DNA from: Labilibaculum manganireducens
Lineage (GTDB): Bacteria > Bacteroidota > Bacteroidia > Bacteroidales > Marinifilaceae
Length of the DNA: 48,012 bases
Direction: 5' to 3'
NCBI RefSeq assembly: GCF_002843385.1
Contig: NZ_MVDE01000039.1
Coordinates: 1 to 48,012 of the forward strand
Both the position numbers and the translations under genes were made by a program. Within the stretch, counting starts at the first letter, position 1. Each line of letters opens with the position of its first letter. This document shows positions 25,230 to 33,810 of this stretch, one piece after another. The notes under the pieces were generated by a model, which worked only from the letters and a program-made list of their open reading frames with translations, was not told the origin of the DNA and did not search any database.

Positions 25230-26870
25230 ATGCAAATAAAAACACTACTAACAATCGCCACACTAACAATGGCGTGCAGTTCTTCCGATGAAAGTTTAAA
25301 AAATGCAGAATCGGTTATCTCAACAGAGAGAATGATCAATTACATCAAAGAATTGGGATCCGATAAATATCAAGGACGAAAACCATTTTCTGAAGGTGAA
25401 GTAAAAACAATTAACTATATCGCACAGCAATATAAAGAAATAGGGCTTGATCCAATCAACAAGGAATCCTATTTTCAGGACGTTCCCTTAGTCGAGATAT
25501 CACTTACGGCTCCCCAATTTCTTAGTTTAAAATCACCTGACAAAGTAAGAAAATTAACTTATGGAAAAGATTTTGTCACCTTCTCCCGACGCATTCAGAA
25601 TGAAATCGCATTAACAGAATCTGAATTGGTATTTGCAGGCTACGGAATTGCAGCTCCGGAATACGGCTGGAACGATTATAAAGATCTGGACGTTAAAGGA
25701 AAAACCGTAATTGTTTTGGTGAACGACCCCGGTTTTGGCTCAACTGATAAAAGTTTCTTTAAGGGCAATGAAATGACATATTATGGTCGGTGGACCTATA
25801 AATTCGAGGAAGCAGCCCGCCAAGGAGCCAAAGGAATACTAATTATTCATCAAGACGAACCTGCGGGATATCCATGGTCAGTAGTTTTAAACTCAGCATC
25901 GGTTCCGAAATTATATCAGCAAGCTAAGGATAATTATCAATCAAGATGTTTAGTTGAAGGCTGGATAACTTTAGATGCTGCCAAACAATTATTTGCTGAT
26001 GCAGATAAGAATCTGGACACGGAGATTCAATTAGCCAAGCAAAAAGAATTTACAGGTTTTAATTTAAGCACGAAAGTAAGTGTTGCCTTTAAAAATTCAG
26101 CTCATTTTGACGTCACACACAATGTACTCGGAATAATAAAAGGAACAGATCTGGCAAATGAATATGTTTTTTATTCTGCTCATTGGGATCATCTTGGAAT
26201 TGGTCCAAAAATGAATGGAGATTCAATTTACAATGGTGCTGTTGACAATGGAACCTCTCTTGCCTGGATGTTTGAAATTGCCAGAGCTTTTAAAGCCATG
26301 CCTCATCAGCCTCGCCGATCAATTGTTTTTTTAGCGCCATCTGCCGAAGAATCGGGGCTAAATGGGTCGGGATTTTATGTTGATAATCCTATTTTTCCGC
26401 TAAACAAAACTGTTGCAAATATTAACAATGATTTGATGTTGCCTTATGGCCGCATGAAAGATGTAATGATTACAGGATATGGACAATCAGACCTGGAAGA
26501 CATAGTAAGAATCGAAGCTGAAAAACAAGATAGATATATCCTGCCTGATCCTAATCCTCAATCGGGGATGTATTACCGATCGGATCATTTCAGCTTTGCA
26601 CGCGTAGGTGTTCCGGCATTATTTGCTCGTGGCAACAACAATAGCAGAGAAAAAGGAATAGAATACATGTCTGCAAAAGAAAAAGAGTGGCTAAGCAATA
26701 ATTACCACAAACCTTTTGATGAATATGAAGAATGGTGGAATTTAGATGGTGTTGCCGAAGATGCCCGGCTGCTTTTTCGTGTTGGTTGGGAACTTGCCAA
26801 TCAAGATGAATTTCCAAAATGGAAAGATGGATCGGAATTTAAATCAAGAAGAGAAAAAGATCTAAAATAA
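25230..26870 (+). CDS. M28 family metallopeptidase, lipoprotein
   Basis: The 546-residue protein carries a lipoprotein signal (MQIKTLLTIATLTMACSSS; lipidated Cys16) and should be anchored in the envelope or on the cell surface. After an N-terminal segment (GSDKYQGRKPFSEGE) there is a PA-domain-like insert at about 130-270, then the M28 zinc peptidase core with the metal ligands in order: SAHWDHLG (His, Asp), GAVDNGTS (Asp), PSAEESGLNGS (Glu-Glu), NNDLM (Asp) and YRSDHFSFARVGVPALF (His). Members are aminopeptidases or carboxypeptidases on peptides from extracellular protein. Full length. It is convergent with sdaA across a shared terminator. The specificity cannot be read from the sequence. 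Confidence 0.93.
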   Translation: MQIKTLLTIATLTMACSSSDESLKNAESVISTERMINYIKELGSDKYQGRKPFSEGEVKTINYIAQQYKEIGLDPINKESYFQDVPLVEISLTAPQFLSLKSPDKVRKLTYGKDFVTFSRRIQNEIALTESELVFAGYGIAAPEYGWNDYKDLDVKGKTVIVLVNDPGFGSTDKSFFKGNEMTYYGRWTYKFEEAARQGAKGILIIHQDEPAGYPWSVVLNSASVPKLYQQAKDNYQSRCLVEGWITLDAAKQLFADADKNLDTEIQLAKQKEFTGFNLSTKVSVAFKNSAHFDVTHNVLGIIKGTDLANEYVFYSAHWDHLGIGPKMNGDSIYNGAVDNGTSLAWMFEIARAFKAMPHQPRRSIVFLAPSAEESGLNGSGFYVDNPIFPLNKTVANINNDLMLPYGRMKDVMITGYGQSDLEDIVRIEAEKQDRYILPDPNPQSGMYYRSDHFSFARVGVPALFARGNNNSREKGIEYMSAKEKEWLSNNYHKPFDEYEEWWNLDGVAEDARLLFRVGWELANQDEFPKWKDGSEFKSRREKDLK

Positions 26871-26888
26871 ATTTAGATCTATTAAAGA

Positions 26889-26922
26889 GATGAGCTTGAT
26901 TTATAATAGAATCAAGCTCATC
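26889..26922. terminator. Bidirectional terminator between M28 peptidase and sdaA
   Basis: A perfect 13-bp stem (GATGAGCTTGATT / AATCAAGCTCATC, 8-base loop) fills the convergent spacer. It is followed by TTATTC on plus and TCTTTAAT on minus, so it can serve both genes. Confidence 0.85.
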
Positions 26923-26933
26923 TTATTCGTGCT

Positions 26934-28139
26934 TTATTTATAATTAAAGACCTTTAATGAAGCCAATCCTCCCAAAGATGTTTCTTTGTACGTGTAAGGT
27001 AAATCAAGTCCGGTTTTCATCATTGTTTCAGTTACCTGATCAAAACTAATTCTGTGACGGCCATCTGAAAGCAAAGCGTAGGTATTGTGGTTTAATGCGC
27101 GTGCTGCTGCAAAAACATTGCGTTCAATACATGGTATTTGAACCAAACCAAGAACAGGATCACAAGTAAGTCCCAGATGATGTTCCAAACCCATTTCGGC
27201 AGAATATTCAACCTGATATACAGTTCCTCCATGCAACTGAGTCGCAGCTCCGGAAGCCATGGCACAAGCTGTACCCACTTCTCCCTGACAACCAACTTCT
27301 GCTCCCGAAATCGAAGCATTGGTCTTAACCAAATTTCCAATTAAGCCCGCGGTTGCTAAAGCTTTCAACACATCCTTTTTCCCAAACTTATAGAATTTCT
27401 TATGATAGTAAAGAACTGCAGGTAAAACACCACAGGCTCCACATGTTGGAGCAGTTACAATTACACCTCCACTAGAATTTTCTTCTGAAACAGCCAAGGC
27501 AAATGAATACAACATGGATCGTTTTCTCATAGGTCCGCTTAAAGTTTTCGCTTTTAATCGATATGAATGAGACTTGCGCTCCAGCTCTAAACCTCCCGGA
27601 AGTTCACCTTCTTTATTCATCCCTCTTTTTACAGCCTTTTTCATTGCAGTCCAAACCTCATCCAGATAGTCCCAAATACCATCTCCCTCCATCAATTCCA
27701 CGTACTCCCAAAGTTGCTTTTTATTGCTTTTGCACCACTCTAATATTTCATCCATTGTGGTCAACCCATATATTTTTTGGGCAGACACCTCACTGTTGTC
27801 ATCTATTATTGCTCCACCGCCAATGCTGTAAGCAGTCCATTCTTCAATTAACTCATCTGATGCAGAAAAAGCTTTAAAACACAACGCATTAGGATGCCTT
27901 TTCAAAAACTCTTCAGGCTTCCAAATCAAATCCAGATCTTTCTCCTCAAATACCTTTTCAATTGCAACACCCGTTAAATGCCCCTTACCTGTAGCTGCCA
28001 GACTGCCAAACAGAGTTACTTCATATTTATCTGCGTTAGGATGGCGCAGCAAAAACTGTTCTGCTGCTTTCCGCGGTCCCATTGTATGACTACTCGAAGG
28101 TCCGTACCCAATTCGATAAAGTTCTTTTATTGATTCCAT
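26934..28139 (-). CDS. sdaA: L-serine ammonia-lyase (single-chain, Fe-S)
   Basis: The 401-residue enzyme converts L-serine to pyruvate and ammonia with a 4Fe-4S cluster. The N-terminal beta domain has RIGYGPSSSHTMGPRKAAEQF. The C-terminal alpha domain has VTAPTCGACGVLPAVL, EVGCQGEVGTACAMASGAATQLHGG, EHHLGLTCDPVLGLVQIPCIERN, which supply the cluster cysteines, and a DGRHRISFDQVTETM end. Both halves are fused, as in the E. coli-type single-chain form. An exact promoter lies upstream (see 28177-28205), and the 5' leader contains five TTG/CAA triplets. It feeds amino-acid carbon to pyruvate, in keeping with the peptidases nearby. The protein is cytoplasmic. Confidence 0.96.
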   Translation of the reverse strand: MESIKELYRIGYGPSSSHTMGPRKAAEQFLLRHPNADKYEVTLFGSLAATGKGHLTGVAIEKVFEEKDLDLIWKPEEFLKRHPNALCFKAFSASDELIEEWTAYSIGGGAIIDDNSEVSAQKIYGLTTMDEILEWCKSNKKQLWEYVELMEGDGIWDYLDEVWTAMKKAVKRGMNKEGELPGGLELERKSHSYRLKAKTLSGPMRKRSMLYSFALAVSEENSSGGVIVTAPTCGACGVLPAVLYYHKKFYKFGKKDVLKALATAGLIGNLVKTNASISGAEVGCQGEVGTACAMASGAATQLHGGTVYQVEYSAEMGLEHHLGLTCDPVLGLVQIPCIERNVFAAARALNHNTYALLSDGRHRISFDQVTETMMKTGLDLPYTYKETSLGGLASLKVFNYK

Positions 28140-28148
28140 TATGACGTT

Positions 28149-28163
28149 TTGTTGTTGTTGTTG
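28149..28163 (-). repeat. (CAA)5 tract in the sdaA 5' leader
   Basis: On minus, five CAA triplets lie between 10 and 25 bases upstream of the sdaA ATG, in a leader of about 30 bases. CAA runs are unstructured and can aid ribosome access; they can also vary in length by slippage. Confidence 0.6.
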
Positions 28164-28176
28164 TGTAAGTTGGATG

Positions 28177-28205
28177 CAAATGTAAGAAAGTCAATAGATT
28201 CTCAA
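28177..28205 (-). promoter_or_regulatory. Predicted promoter of sdaA
   Basis: On minus, TTG (28205-28203) is 18 bases upstream of TACATTTG (28184-28177), which matches the TAnnTTTG box exactly. Initiation would be near 28170, giving a leader of about 30 bases. Confidence 0.65.
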
Positions 28206-28230
28206 TATGCCATTTGAAAATATTTTGCAC

Positions 28231-28263
28231 AAAAAAAGAGAAACCAAATGATCTCTCTTTTTT
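28231..28263 (-). terminator. Terminator of the tRNA operon
   Basis: The stem AAAAAAGAGA / TCTCTTTTTT (12-base loop) begins 2 bases after the last tRNA-Pro and ends in a T-run on minus. Confidence 0.75.
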
Positions 28264-28264
28264 G

Positions 28265-28339
28265 TCGGGGTGGCAGGATTCGAACCTGCGACCTCCTGCT
28301 CCCAAAGCAGGCGCGATAACCGGGCTACGCTACACCCCG
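28265..28339 (-). tRNA. tRNA-Pro (UGG), copy 3 in transcription order
   Basis: The 75-base cloverleaf has acceptor CGGGGTG/CACCCCG with discriminator A, a T-arm with GGTTCGAATCC and anticodon loop TTTGGGA giving UGG. CCA is not encoded. It is identical to the two copies upstream. Confidence 0.97.
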
Positions 28340-28398
28340 GAACTTAATCCGGTATTCTATTTGATAAAGAAAAGCTTTAAAACTTCTCTAAAATATTG

Positions 28399-28473
28399 TC
28401 GGGGTGGCAGGATTCGAACCTGCGACCTCCTGCTCCCAAAGCAGGCGCGATAACCGGGCTACGCTACACCCCG
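28399..28473 (-). tRNA. tRNA-Pro (UGG), copy 2
   Basis: Identical in sequence to the other two tRNA-Pro genes. The spacer to copy 3 resembles the spacer to copy 1 (shared CCGGTA-TCTATTT block), so gene and spacer were duplicated as one unit. Confidence 0.97.
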
Positions 28474-28542
28474 AAACTTTCATTCCGGTACTCTATTTAG
28501 ATAAAAAAAGAGAAGTTTTTAAACTCCTCTGAAAAATTTTCG

Positions 28543-28617
28543 TCGGGGTGGCAGGATTCGAACCTGCGACCTCCTGCTCCCAAAGCAGGCGCGATAACCG
28601 GGCTACGCTACACCCCG
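28543..28617 (-). tRNA. tRNA-Pro (UGG), copy 1
   Basis: First of three identical tRNA-Pro genes in transcription order, downstream of tRNA-Ser. It has 75 bases, anticodon UGG and no encoded CCA. Confidence 0.97.
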
Positions 28618-28679
28618 AAAATTTGCGGAAGGAGAAATAAATTTCACCAACTCCATTTTCCATCTTCATAGAAAAAATT

Positions 28680-28767
<88 letters not shown>

Positions 28768-28781
28768 TGATCTTGCGGTAG

Positions 28782-28812
28782 CAAAAGTATGTAAAAAATT
28801 CAGATGTGCAAA
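28782..28812 (-). promoter_or_regulatory. Consensus promoter of the tRNA operon
   Basis: On minus, TTTG (28812-28809), a 19-base spacer and TACTTTTG (28789-28782) match TTTG-N19-TAnnTTTG exactly. Initiation would be about 8 bases before tRNA-Ser. This is the clearest promoter in the window and supports assignment to the Bacteroidota. Confidence 0.85.
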
Positions 28813-28903
28813 ATATTTACCTCCCATTAATAGAAGATTTCAGCGCTTTGGATTATAGTAAATTATAAATCAATGAGATTCATTTCATTTTTTTTTCAAA
28901 TTA

Positions 28904-28943
28904 CCCAAAATAAAACCGGAAAGTATACGAATACTCCCCGGTT
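28904..28943 (-). terminator. Terminator of the floA operon
   Basis: The stem AACCGG...CCGGTT with inner AGTAT/ATACT pairing (28914-28943) is followed on minus by TTATTTTGG. It ends the transcript that contains clpS, nfeD and floA. Confidence 0.75.
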
Positions 28944-28967
28944 CCAATTGAAATTATATCATTTTAT

Positions 28968-29945
28968 TTATTTCTTTTTCCCTTTATCTGATGGATTTGC
29001 AATATTATCCCTCATGTTAGTATCTGCTTCGATATTCTTCATTCGGTAATAATCCATAATCCCCAATTGACCATTTCGAAAAGCTTCGGCCATTGCCCGG
29101 GGAACTTCTGCCTCCGCTTCAATCACCTTTGCCCGCATTTGCTGTGCCAATGCCTTATTTTCCTGCTCAAGAGCAACAGCCATGGCTCTTCTCTCTTCTG
29201 CTTTTGCCTGTGCTATTTTTAAGTCGGCTTCAGCCTGATCTGTTTGCAGCACCGCTCCAATATTTTTTCCTATATCGATATCAGCAATATCAATCGATAA
29301 AATTTCAAAAGCGGTACCAGCGTCCAATCCTTTCTCCAGCACTACACGTGAAATAAAATCAGGATTTTCAAGAACCGTTTTATGAGATTCGCTTGACCCA
29401 ATTGAAGATACGATTCCTTCTCCTACCCTTGCCAACACAGTTTCTTCTCCTGCTCCTCCAACCAATTGCCGGATATTAGCACGTAAAGTAACCCTGGCCT
29501 TAGCTATTAGCTGAATACCATCTTTAGAAACGGCTGTTACAGGAGGAGTATTGATGACTTTAGGAATAACACTCATTTGAACGGCTTCATACACATCTCT
29601 ACCGGCCAAATCAATGGCCGTAGCCATTTTAAACGTCAAATCGATATTAGCTTTTGAAGCTGACACCAGAGCATGCGTTACCTGAGCGACACGACCTCCA
29701 GCCAAATAGTGAGCTTCCAGTTCATCCCGATTCAAAATCAAGCCTGCTTTTGTACCTTCAATTAAGGCACTTACAATCACTTTTGGCGGAACTTTCCTCC
29801 ATCTCATAAACACGAGCTGAAGTAAAGAAATTTTAACTCCTGATAACAGAGCTGAAAACCAAAGACCAACTGGGACGAAATAGAATAGTATGTATATTCC
29901 AACCCCAACGGCGACAATTAACATTATTAATGCACCAATTTCCAT
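28968..29945 (-). CDS. floA: Flotillin-like protein FloA
   Basis: The 325-residue protein matches the FloA/UPF0365 family. It has an N-terminal membrane hairpin ([45 protein letters not shown]), a [12 protein letters not shown] start, [21 protein letters not shown] and a C-terminal coiled-coil rich in Ala and Glu ([38 protein letters not shown] cannot be missed). FloA assembles in membrane microdomains and affects membrane order and protein quality control. It follows nfeD by 10 bases, the standard SPFH/NfeD pairing, within an operon with clpS and a PD40/SPOR protein. Confidence 0.94.
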   Translation of the reverse strand: MEIGALIMLIVAVGVGIYILFYFVPVGLWFSALLSGVKISLLQLVFMRWRKVPPKVIVSALIEGTKAGLILNRDELEAHYLAGGRVAQVTHALVSASKANIDLTFKMATAIDLAGRDVYEAVQMSVIPKVINTPPVTAVSKDGIQLIAKARVTLRANIRQLVGGAGEETVLARVGEGIVSSIGSSESHKTVLENPDFISRVVLEKGLDAGTAFEILSIDIADIDIGKNIGAVLQTDQAEADLKIAQAKAEERRAMAVALEQENKALAQQMRAKVIEAEAEVPRAMAEAFRNGQLGIMDYYRMKNIEADTNMRDNIANPSDKGKKK

Positions 29946-29955
29946 TTGATTTATT

Positions 29956-30420
29956 TTAGATAGGTTTTACAATTACAATCTTATCAACAATACCAACAAC
30001 AACAACCTTTGTTTTTTCATCAACATAAGTACCTGTAGATCTTGCTTCAACAATTTTATTATCCAACTTCACCTTTCCCATTGGTGCAAGACGTGAAACA
30101 CAAATCCCCTGATCACCAATAGTAATATTTTCATCATCCAGTTTTTGAACTTTAGAATCGACTTCTGTATTTAGCATTATTTTATTCCACGTTTGCGACT
30201 TTAAGGCTAAAACCAAAGATATCCCACTAAAAACAACAGCAGACAAAACAGTAAGGTGTCCTATAGAATTTCCATAATGGTGATAAGACATATAAATACC
30301 TCCGACTATCATTACCACACCTCCCAAGGCCGCAACTGTAATTCCTGGAATTACCAAAAACTCCAACAGTAAAAGAACAATACCAAATACGATAAGAAGT
30401 ACAATGATTAATGCTGTCAT
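29956..30420 (-). CDS. NfeD family membrane protein
   Basis: This 154-residue short-form NfeD has three or four hydrophobic helices in the first 85 residues ([39 protein letters not shown]) and a C-terminal OB-fold-like domain ([53 protein letters not shown]). The family partners SPFH proteins; floA follows 10 bases downstream. The ClpP-like protease domain of long NfeD forms is absent, as expected for the short class. Confidence 0.9.
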   Translation of the reverse strand: MTALIIVLLIVFGIVLLLLEFLVIPGITVAALGGVVMIVGGIYMSYHHYGNSIGHLTVLSAVVFSGISLVLALKSQTWNKIMLNTEVDSKVQKLDDENITIGDQGICVSRLAPMGKVKLDNKIVEARSTGTYVDEKTKVVVVGIVDKIVIVKPI

Positions 30421-30446
30421 TTGTTATAAATCTGGTTTATTTGAAG

Positions 30447-30731
30447 CTAAACAATATTTACTTTCAATCCTTTTTCTGCTAACCTATCCCTCATAGGTTT
30501 AATGGTGCTCATATCTCCTTTTTTCACATCACACTTCCCCTTATAGTGAGTGATGTAAGCGCACTGTTCTGCCTGATCAGGATTATGACTGCAAACATCA
30601 ACCAATGCATCAACAACAAAATCGAAGGTATGAAAATCATCATTAATCAGCATCAATGTATTGCGGTTTAAAAGATCGCTGATTGCATCGCTCTCTTCTT
30701 TATCTGTATGTGTTTTATTAATCCCTAACAT
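30447..30731 (-). CDS. clpS: ATP-dependent Clp protease adaptor ClpS
   Basis: The 94-residue protein delivers N-degron substrates to ClpAP/ClpCP. The substrate-binding signature NDDFHTFDFVVDAL starts at residue 30, followed by HNPDQAEQCAYITHYKGKCDVKKG; the family form is N-D-(D/x)-(x)-T with a His-Gly-Lys block, here HYKGK. The ATG at 30731 is preferred over a TTG 6 bases upstream. It starts 15 bases after the stop of the PD40/SPOR gene and is 26 bases before nfeD, so it is mid-operon. In this setting it may be co-regulated with envelope quality control (inference). Confidence 0.92.
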   Translation of the reverse strand: MLGINKTHTDKEESDAISDLLNRNTLMLINDDFHTFDFVVDALVDVCSHNPDQAEQCAYITHYKGKCDVKKGDMSTIKPMRDRLAEKGLKVNIV

Positions 30732-30746
30732 TATCAATCTCCTCTA

Positions 30747-32951
30747 TTATTGTCTAAGTATTTCGAGTGCTTGCTGAATAGTTATTTTATCGTTATCTGA
30801 AAATGCCACAGTAAAAGCATCCACTAAACCGGCCTCACGAAGTTCCATTTTCAATTTACTCACTTTGCTGTAAGAATCAAAATTACCAACAGTGCAAATC
30901 GTATACCCTCTGTAATCTTTGGAATAGTCTATTGGGTACTTTGAGAAATTTTCCAATTTTAACTTAACATCCTCAGGAACTTCACCGGAATATGCTCCCA
31001 CCTGAACTCTAAAATTAACCTGATCATCTGTAACTGTCTGGATTGCCTTTGTATTAACAACAGCAGCCACAGGTTGAGGCTCAGGCTTATAATCCTGATC
31101 GGTTGCCTTAATTGCTGCACTTAAACTGGTTTTAATACCATCCTTATAAGCTACAACAAAAGCATTGGGAAACAATTGACGAACTTCAGGAATTTTTTTC
31201 TTTGCGTCAGCAAATGTTGAGTAAATTCCTACCATGTATTTATACAATTTCCCATTTCCAACAATTTCTTCCTTCACGTCATCTAAACCTGAGAAGAAGC
31301 TTGATTCTGCTCTGTTAGAGAATACGCCGACCTGCAAATGATAAACATATCCATCCTCAGTTTTATTCACAATTTTAGCACCAGACCTTGAATTTGTGGA
31401 AGGAATTATTTCCGAACTCATTACCAATTGTCCTTTCCTGGAAGGAGCGTGCACCTCTGCGGTGACAGTTCCAATAATATTTTTATTCAGATAATCTGAT
31501 TCCTGAGATTGAGCCTTCAATAATTTATTTTCGGCCTGCTTACTCAATTCGAAGGACTTCTGTTCCAGTTTAGAAATCTTATTAGCCAAAACATTATGAG
31601 GCATTCCTTCCAAACCATTCAACTGGCTTCTTAAATCTTCCGTCCCATCAATTAAACTATCCGAATTAAACTGGTCATTTTTAGCTTCAATAAAAATCTC
31701 CCTGGCCTCGCTCGATTTAAACTCATTCAAATAATGATACGTCAATTCACTGGTAACCGGAAAATTAAAGTATGGAAAATCTTCTTTGTTATATTTCATC
31801 GAATAAGAAGGTTCTTCCGCACCTTGTTCAAATAAATTTCCATCGACATTACTGCTGCCCACATTTAATATTGCAATATTGGATAACAGATCAGGGTTCA
31901 TCACTACTTTTTGTTCCGGATAATCAGCTAATTTTATTTTGTAGATAGTTACTTCATCCTTCCCATTCTCCCTGCTTGAAGTAAAACAGGCATACTCATC
32001 GTTCAAATCAGTTGCAAAAAACAAATCGTTAGATGTCGAGTTAATCGGAAATCCCATATTTTGAGGTTCACTCCAAGTGTCAGATATTTCATTGTACACC
32101 GATCTGAAAATATCAAATCCTCCCATACTAGTGTGACCTTGAGAGCAGAAGTAAAGAGTTCTTCCGTCATTCGACATAAACGGATATGCTTCATCGTAAA
32201 CAGTATTTAGAGAGTTTAGTGCTTCCCATTCTCCCCATCCACCGCTTCTTAAGCGTTTGGCACGATACAAATCCCGTCCTGTCTTTTTATTTTTCCCATA
32301 ACTTGAAAAGTAAATATACTGTCCTTTATTTGCCAGACAAGCTACCTCTTTATCTCCTTCACCATCATATCTGGATGTAAGAGATTTATCTTTCTTTGAC
32401 AACCGGTCCTCAAAACCTTCAATATCGTAGTATCTAAAAAATTCACTCCTGTTTACTACCTTTTTATTTTTTACATCAACCACATAATACGAATTTACCA
32501 GAGGTAAACCATTCTGACACATCTCAATTAACCGATCGATACCAATCGATTTCTTTTTATAATATTCGCGAAACTTCCGATAATACCTTATTGCGGAATT
32601 AAACTCATAATTCATATGAAAAGCCCGTCCCAAATAATATGGAACCGATGCATTTACATTTTTCGTTGATGCAATCTTAAGATGCTGAATTGCCTCCTTT
32701 ATATTTTCATTCACTTCAACCTGACAAACTCCCAGATAATAATTGTATTCCGGATCCTGAGGATACACATTTATTAATTCCTGATACAACGGCAATGCAT
32801 TAATAAAATTCTCCCCGTCGAAGAATGTAAAAGCCTCCTGCTCAATCTGCTGTTCTGTTTTCCCTCCACTAAAGCTTTGTGCAACCGAAAACTGGAGGAA
32901 GAAAAAAGAAAGAAAAAGTAAACTGTAGTGTAATCTCATTTTATTATTCAT
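30747..32951 (-). CDS. Exported TPR-PD40-SPOR protein
   Basis: The 734-residue protein has a signal peptide (LHYSLLFLSFFFLQFSVAQ). TPR-like helices follow at about 30-150 (NALPLYQELINVYPQDPEYNYYLGVCQVEV, AIRYYRKFREYY), then a PD40/beta-propeller region (GQYIYFSSYGKNKKTGRDLY, AYPFMSNDGRTLYFCSQGHTSMGGFDIF) like the T9SS PorE and Pal-type proteins, and two SPOR-like peptidoglycan-binding repeats at the C-terminus (YHLQVGVFSNRAESSFF; NFRVQVGAYSGEVPEDV). It lacks the C-terminal OmpA domain of PorE. It should sit in the periplasm on glycan strands. The ATG at 32951 or 32939 starts the signal peptide; an upstream TTG is rejected. It is the first gene of the clpS-nfeD-floA operon, with a promoter near 33.12 kb. 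Confidence 0.88.
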   Translation of the reverse strand: MNNKMRLHYSLLFLSFFFLQFSVAQSFSGGKTEQQIEQEAFTFFDGENFINALPLYQELINVYPQDPEYNYYLGVCQVEVNENIKEAIQHLKIASTKNVNASVPYYLGRAFHMNYEFNSAIRYYRKFREYYKKKSIGIDRLIEMCQNGLPLVNSYYVVDVKNKKVVNRSEFFRYYDIEGFEDRLSKKDKSLTSRYDGEGDKEVACLANKGQYIYFSSYGKNKKTGRDLYRAKRLRSGGWGEWEALNSLNTVYDEAYPFMSNDGRTLYFCSQGHTSMGGFDIFRSVYNEISDTWSEPQNMGFPINSTSNDLFFATDLNDEYACFTSSRENGKDEVTIYKIKLADYPEQKVVMNPDLLSNIAILNVGSSNVDGNLFEQGAEEPSYSMKYNKEDFPYFNFPVTSELTYHYLNEFKSSEAREIFIEAKNDQFNSDSLIDGTEDLRSQLNGLEGMPHNVLANKISKLEQKSFELSKQAENKLLKAQSQESDYLNKNIIGTVTAEVHAPSRKGQLVMSSEIIPSTNSRSGAKIVNKTEDGYVYHLQVGVFSNRAESSFFSGLDDVKEEIVGNGKLYKYMVGIYSTFADAKKKIPEVRQLFPNAFVVAYKDGIKTSLSAAIKATDQDYKPEPQPVAAVVNTKAIQTVTDDQVNFRVQVGAYSGEVPEDVKLKLENFSKYPIDYSKDYRGYTICTVGNFDSYSKVSKLKMELREAGLVDAFTVAFSDNDKITIQQALEILRQ

Positions 32952-33114
32952 AGAATCAATTTCTTGAAAATGGAAATTGGGAAAACAAAGAATGCTTCCC
33001 TCCAATTAACAACCAAAAAACAATAAACCTCCTGCAACGTATCATTTACATCAACAAAAACCTCTTGTAATATGCAGGATCTAACAAAAAGTTAAGATAG
33101 TAATTATTTTATAA

Positions 33115-33144
33115 CAAAGATAATATATAATGTGTAAGTACGAA
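33115..33144 (-). promoter_or_regulatory. Predicted promoter of the PD40-clpS-nfeD-floA operon
   Basis: On minus, TTCG (33144-33141), an 18-base spacer and TATCTTTG (33122-33115) give an exact -7 box and a one-mismatch -33 box. The leader would be about 155 bases, long enough to hold regulation, although no structure was recognised in it. Confidence 0.5.
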
Positions 33145-33267
33145 ATAACAAAACAGAGATTAAGATTAACAAAATAACGAGTTGAAAAAATAAAAAAGAA
33201 ATCCATTCATCATGTTTTAGAAGCTTTTTTTTTTAACTTCAGTGGTTGATAATTTTAACGCTAAAAA

Positions 33268-33299
33268 TTCGTGCCTCTATGCATATAAAGGTATATTTG
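33268..33299 (+). promoter_or_regulatory. Predicted promoter of bcp-recA
   Basis: TTCG (33268-33271), 20 bases, then the exact -7 box TATATTTG (33292-33299). Initiation would be near 33306, giving a short leader before the bcp ATG at 33319. No LexA-type palindrome was recognised. Confidence 0.5.
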
Positions 33300-33318
33300 C
33301 AATTCAAATTCTGAATCC

Positions 33319-33786
33319 ATGACAAACTTAAAAGAAGGAGATAACGCACCGGAATTCACTGGTTTAAATCAAAATGAGAAAGAAATAAAACTTTCTGATT
33401 TCAAAGGCAAAAAAGTCATTCTGTACTTTTATCCGAAAGACAATACTCCCGGATGCACTGCGGAATCGTGTAATTTAAACGAAAACTACGATGATCTAAC
33501 AAAAAAAGGATTTGAAGTAATTGGGGTAAGTCCGGACAAAATATCATCGCACCAAAAATTTGCTGCAAAGTATAATTTAGCATTTAATTTAATTGCTGAT
33601 ACAGAAAAAGAAATTTTAGAAGCATATGGTGCCTGGGGTGAGAAAAAGTTATACGGAAAAACTTATATGGGAGTTTTGAGAACAACTTTTGTAATTTCGG
33701 AAGAAGGAATTATTGAGAAAGTATTTACCAAAGTACAAACAAAAGATCATACCAATCAGATTTTATCTGAAATGGACTTAGTGTAG
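33319..33786 (+). CDS. bcp: Thioredoxin-dependent peroxiredoxin, Bcp/PrxQ type
   Basis: The 155-residue cytoplasmic enzyme reduces hydrogen peroxide and lipid peroxides. It has YFYPKDNTPGCTAESCNLNE with peroxidatic Cys46 and resolving Cys51 spaced CxxxxC, as in the 2-Cys atypical PrxQ class, and then GVSPDKISSHQKFAAKYNL and RTTFVISEEG. Length is normal. The recA gene starts 24 bases after its stop with no terminator between, so the two are probably one transcript, which links peroxide defence and DNA repair (inference). Confidence 0.95.
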   Translation: MTNLKEGDNAPEFTGLNQNEKEIKLSDFKGKKVILYFYPKDNTPGCTAESCNLNENYDDLTKKGFEVIGVSPDKISSHQKFAAKYNLAFNLIADTEKEILEAYGAWGEKKLYGKTYMGVLRTTFVISEEGIIEKVFTKVQTKDHTNQILSEMDLV

Positions 33787-33810
33787 AAAATAAATAATTG
33801 AAAATATATT

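Noticed and set aside
28214-28453. Open frame on plus through the tRNA region, beginning before the first tRNA-Pro
   Set aside because: It reads through two tRNA genes in antisense; its apparent conservation is that of the tRNA sequence.
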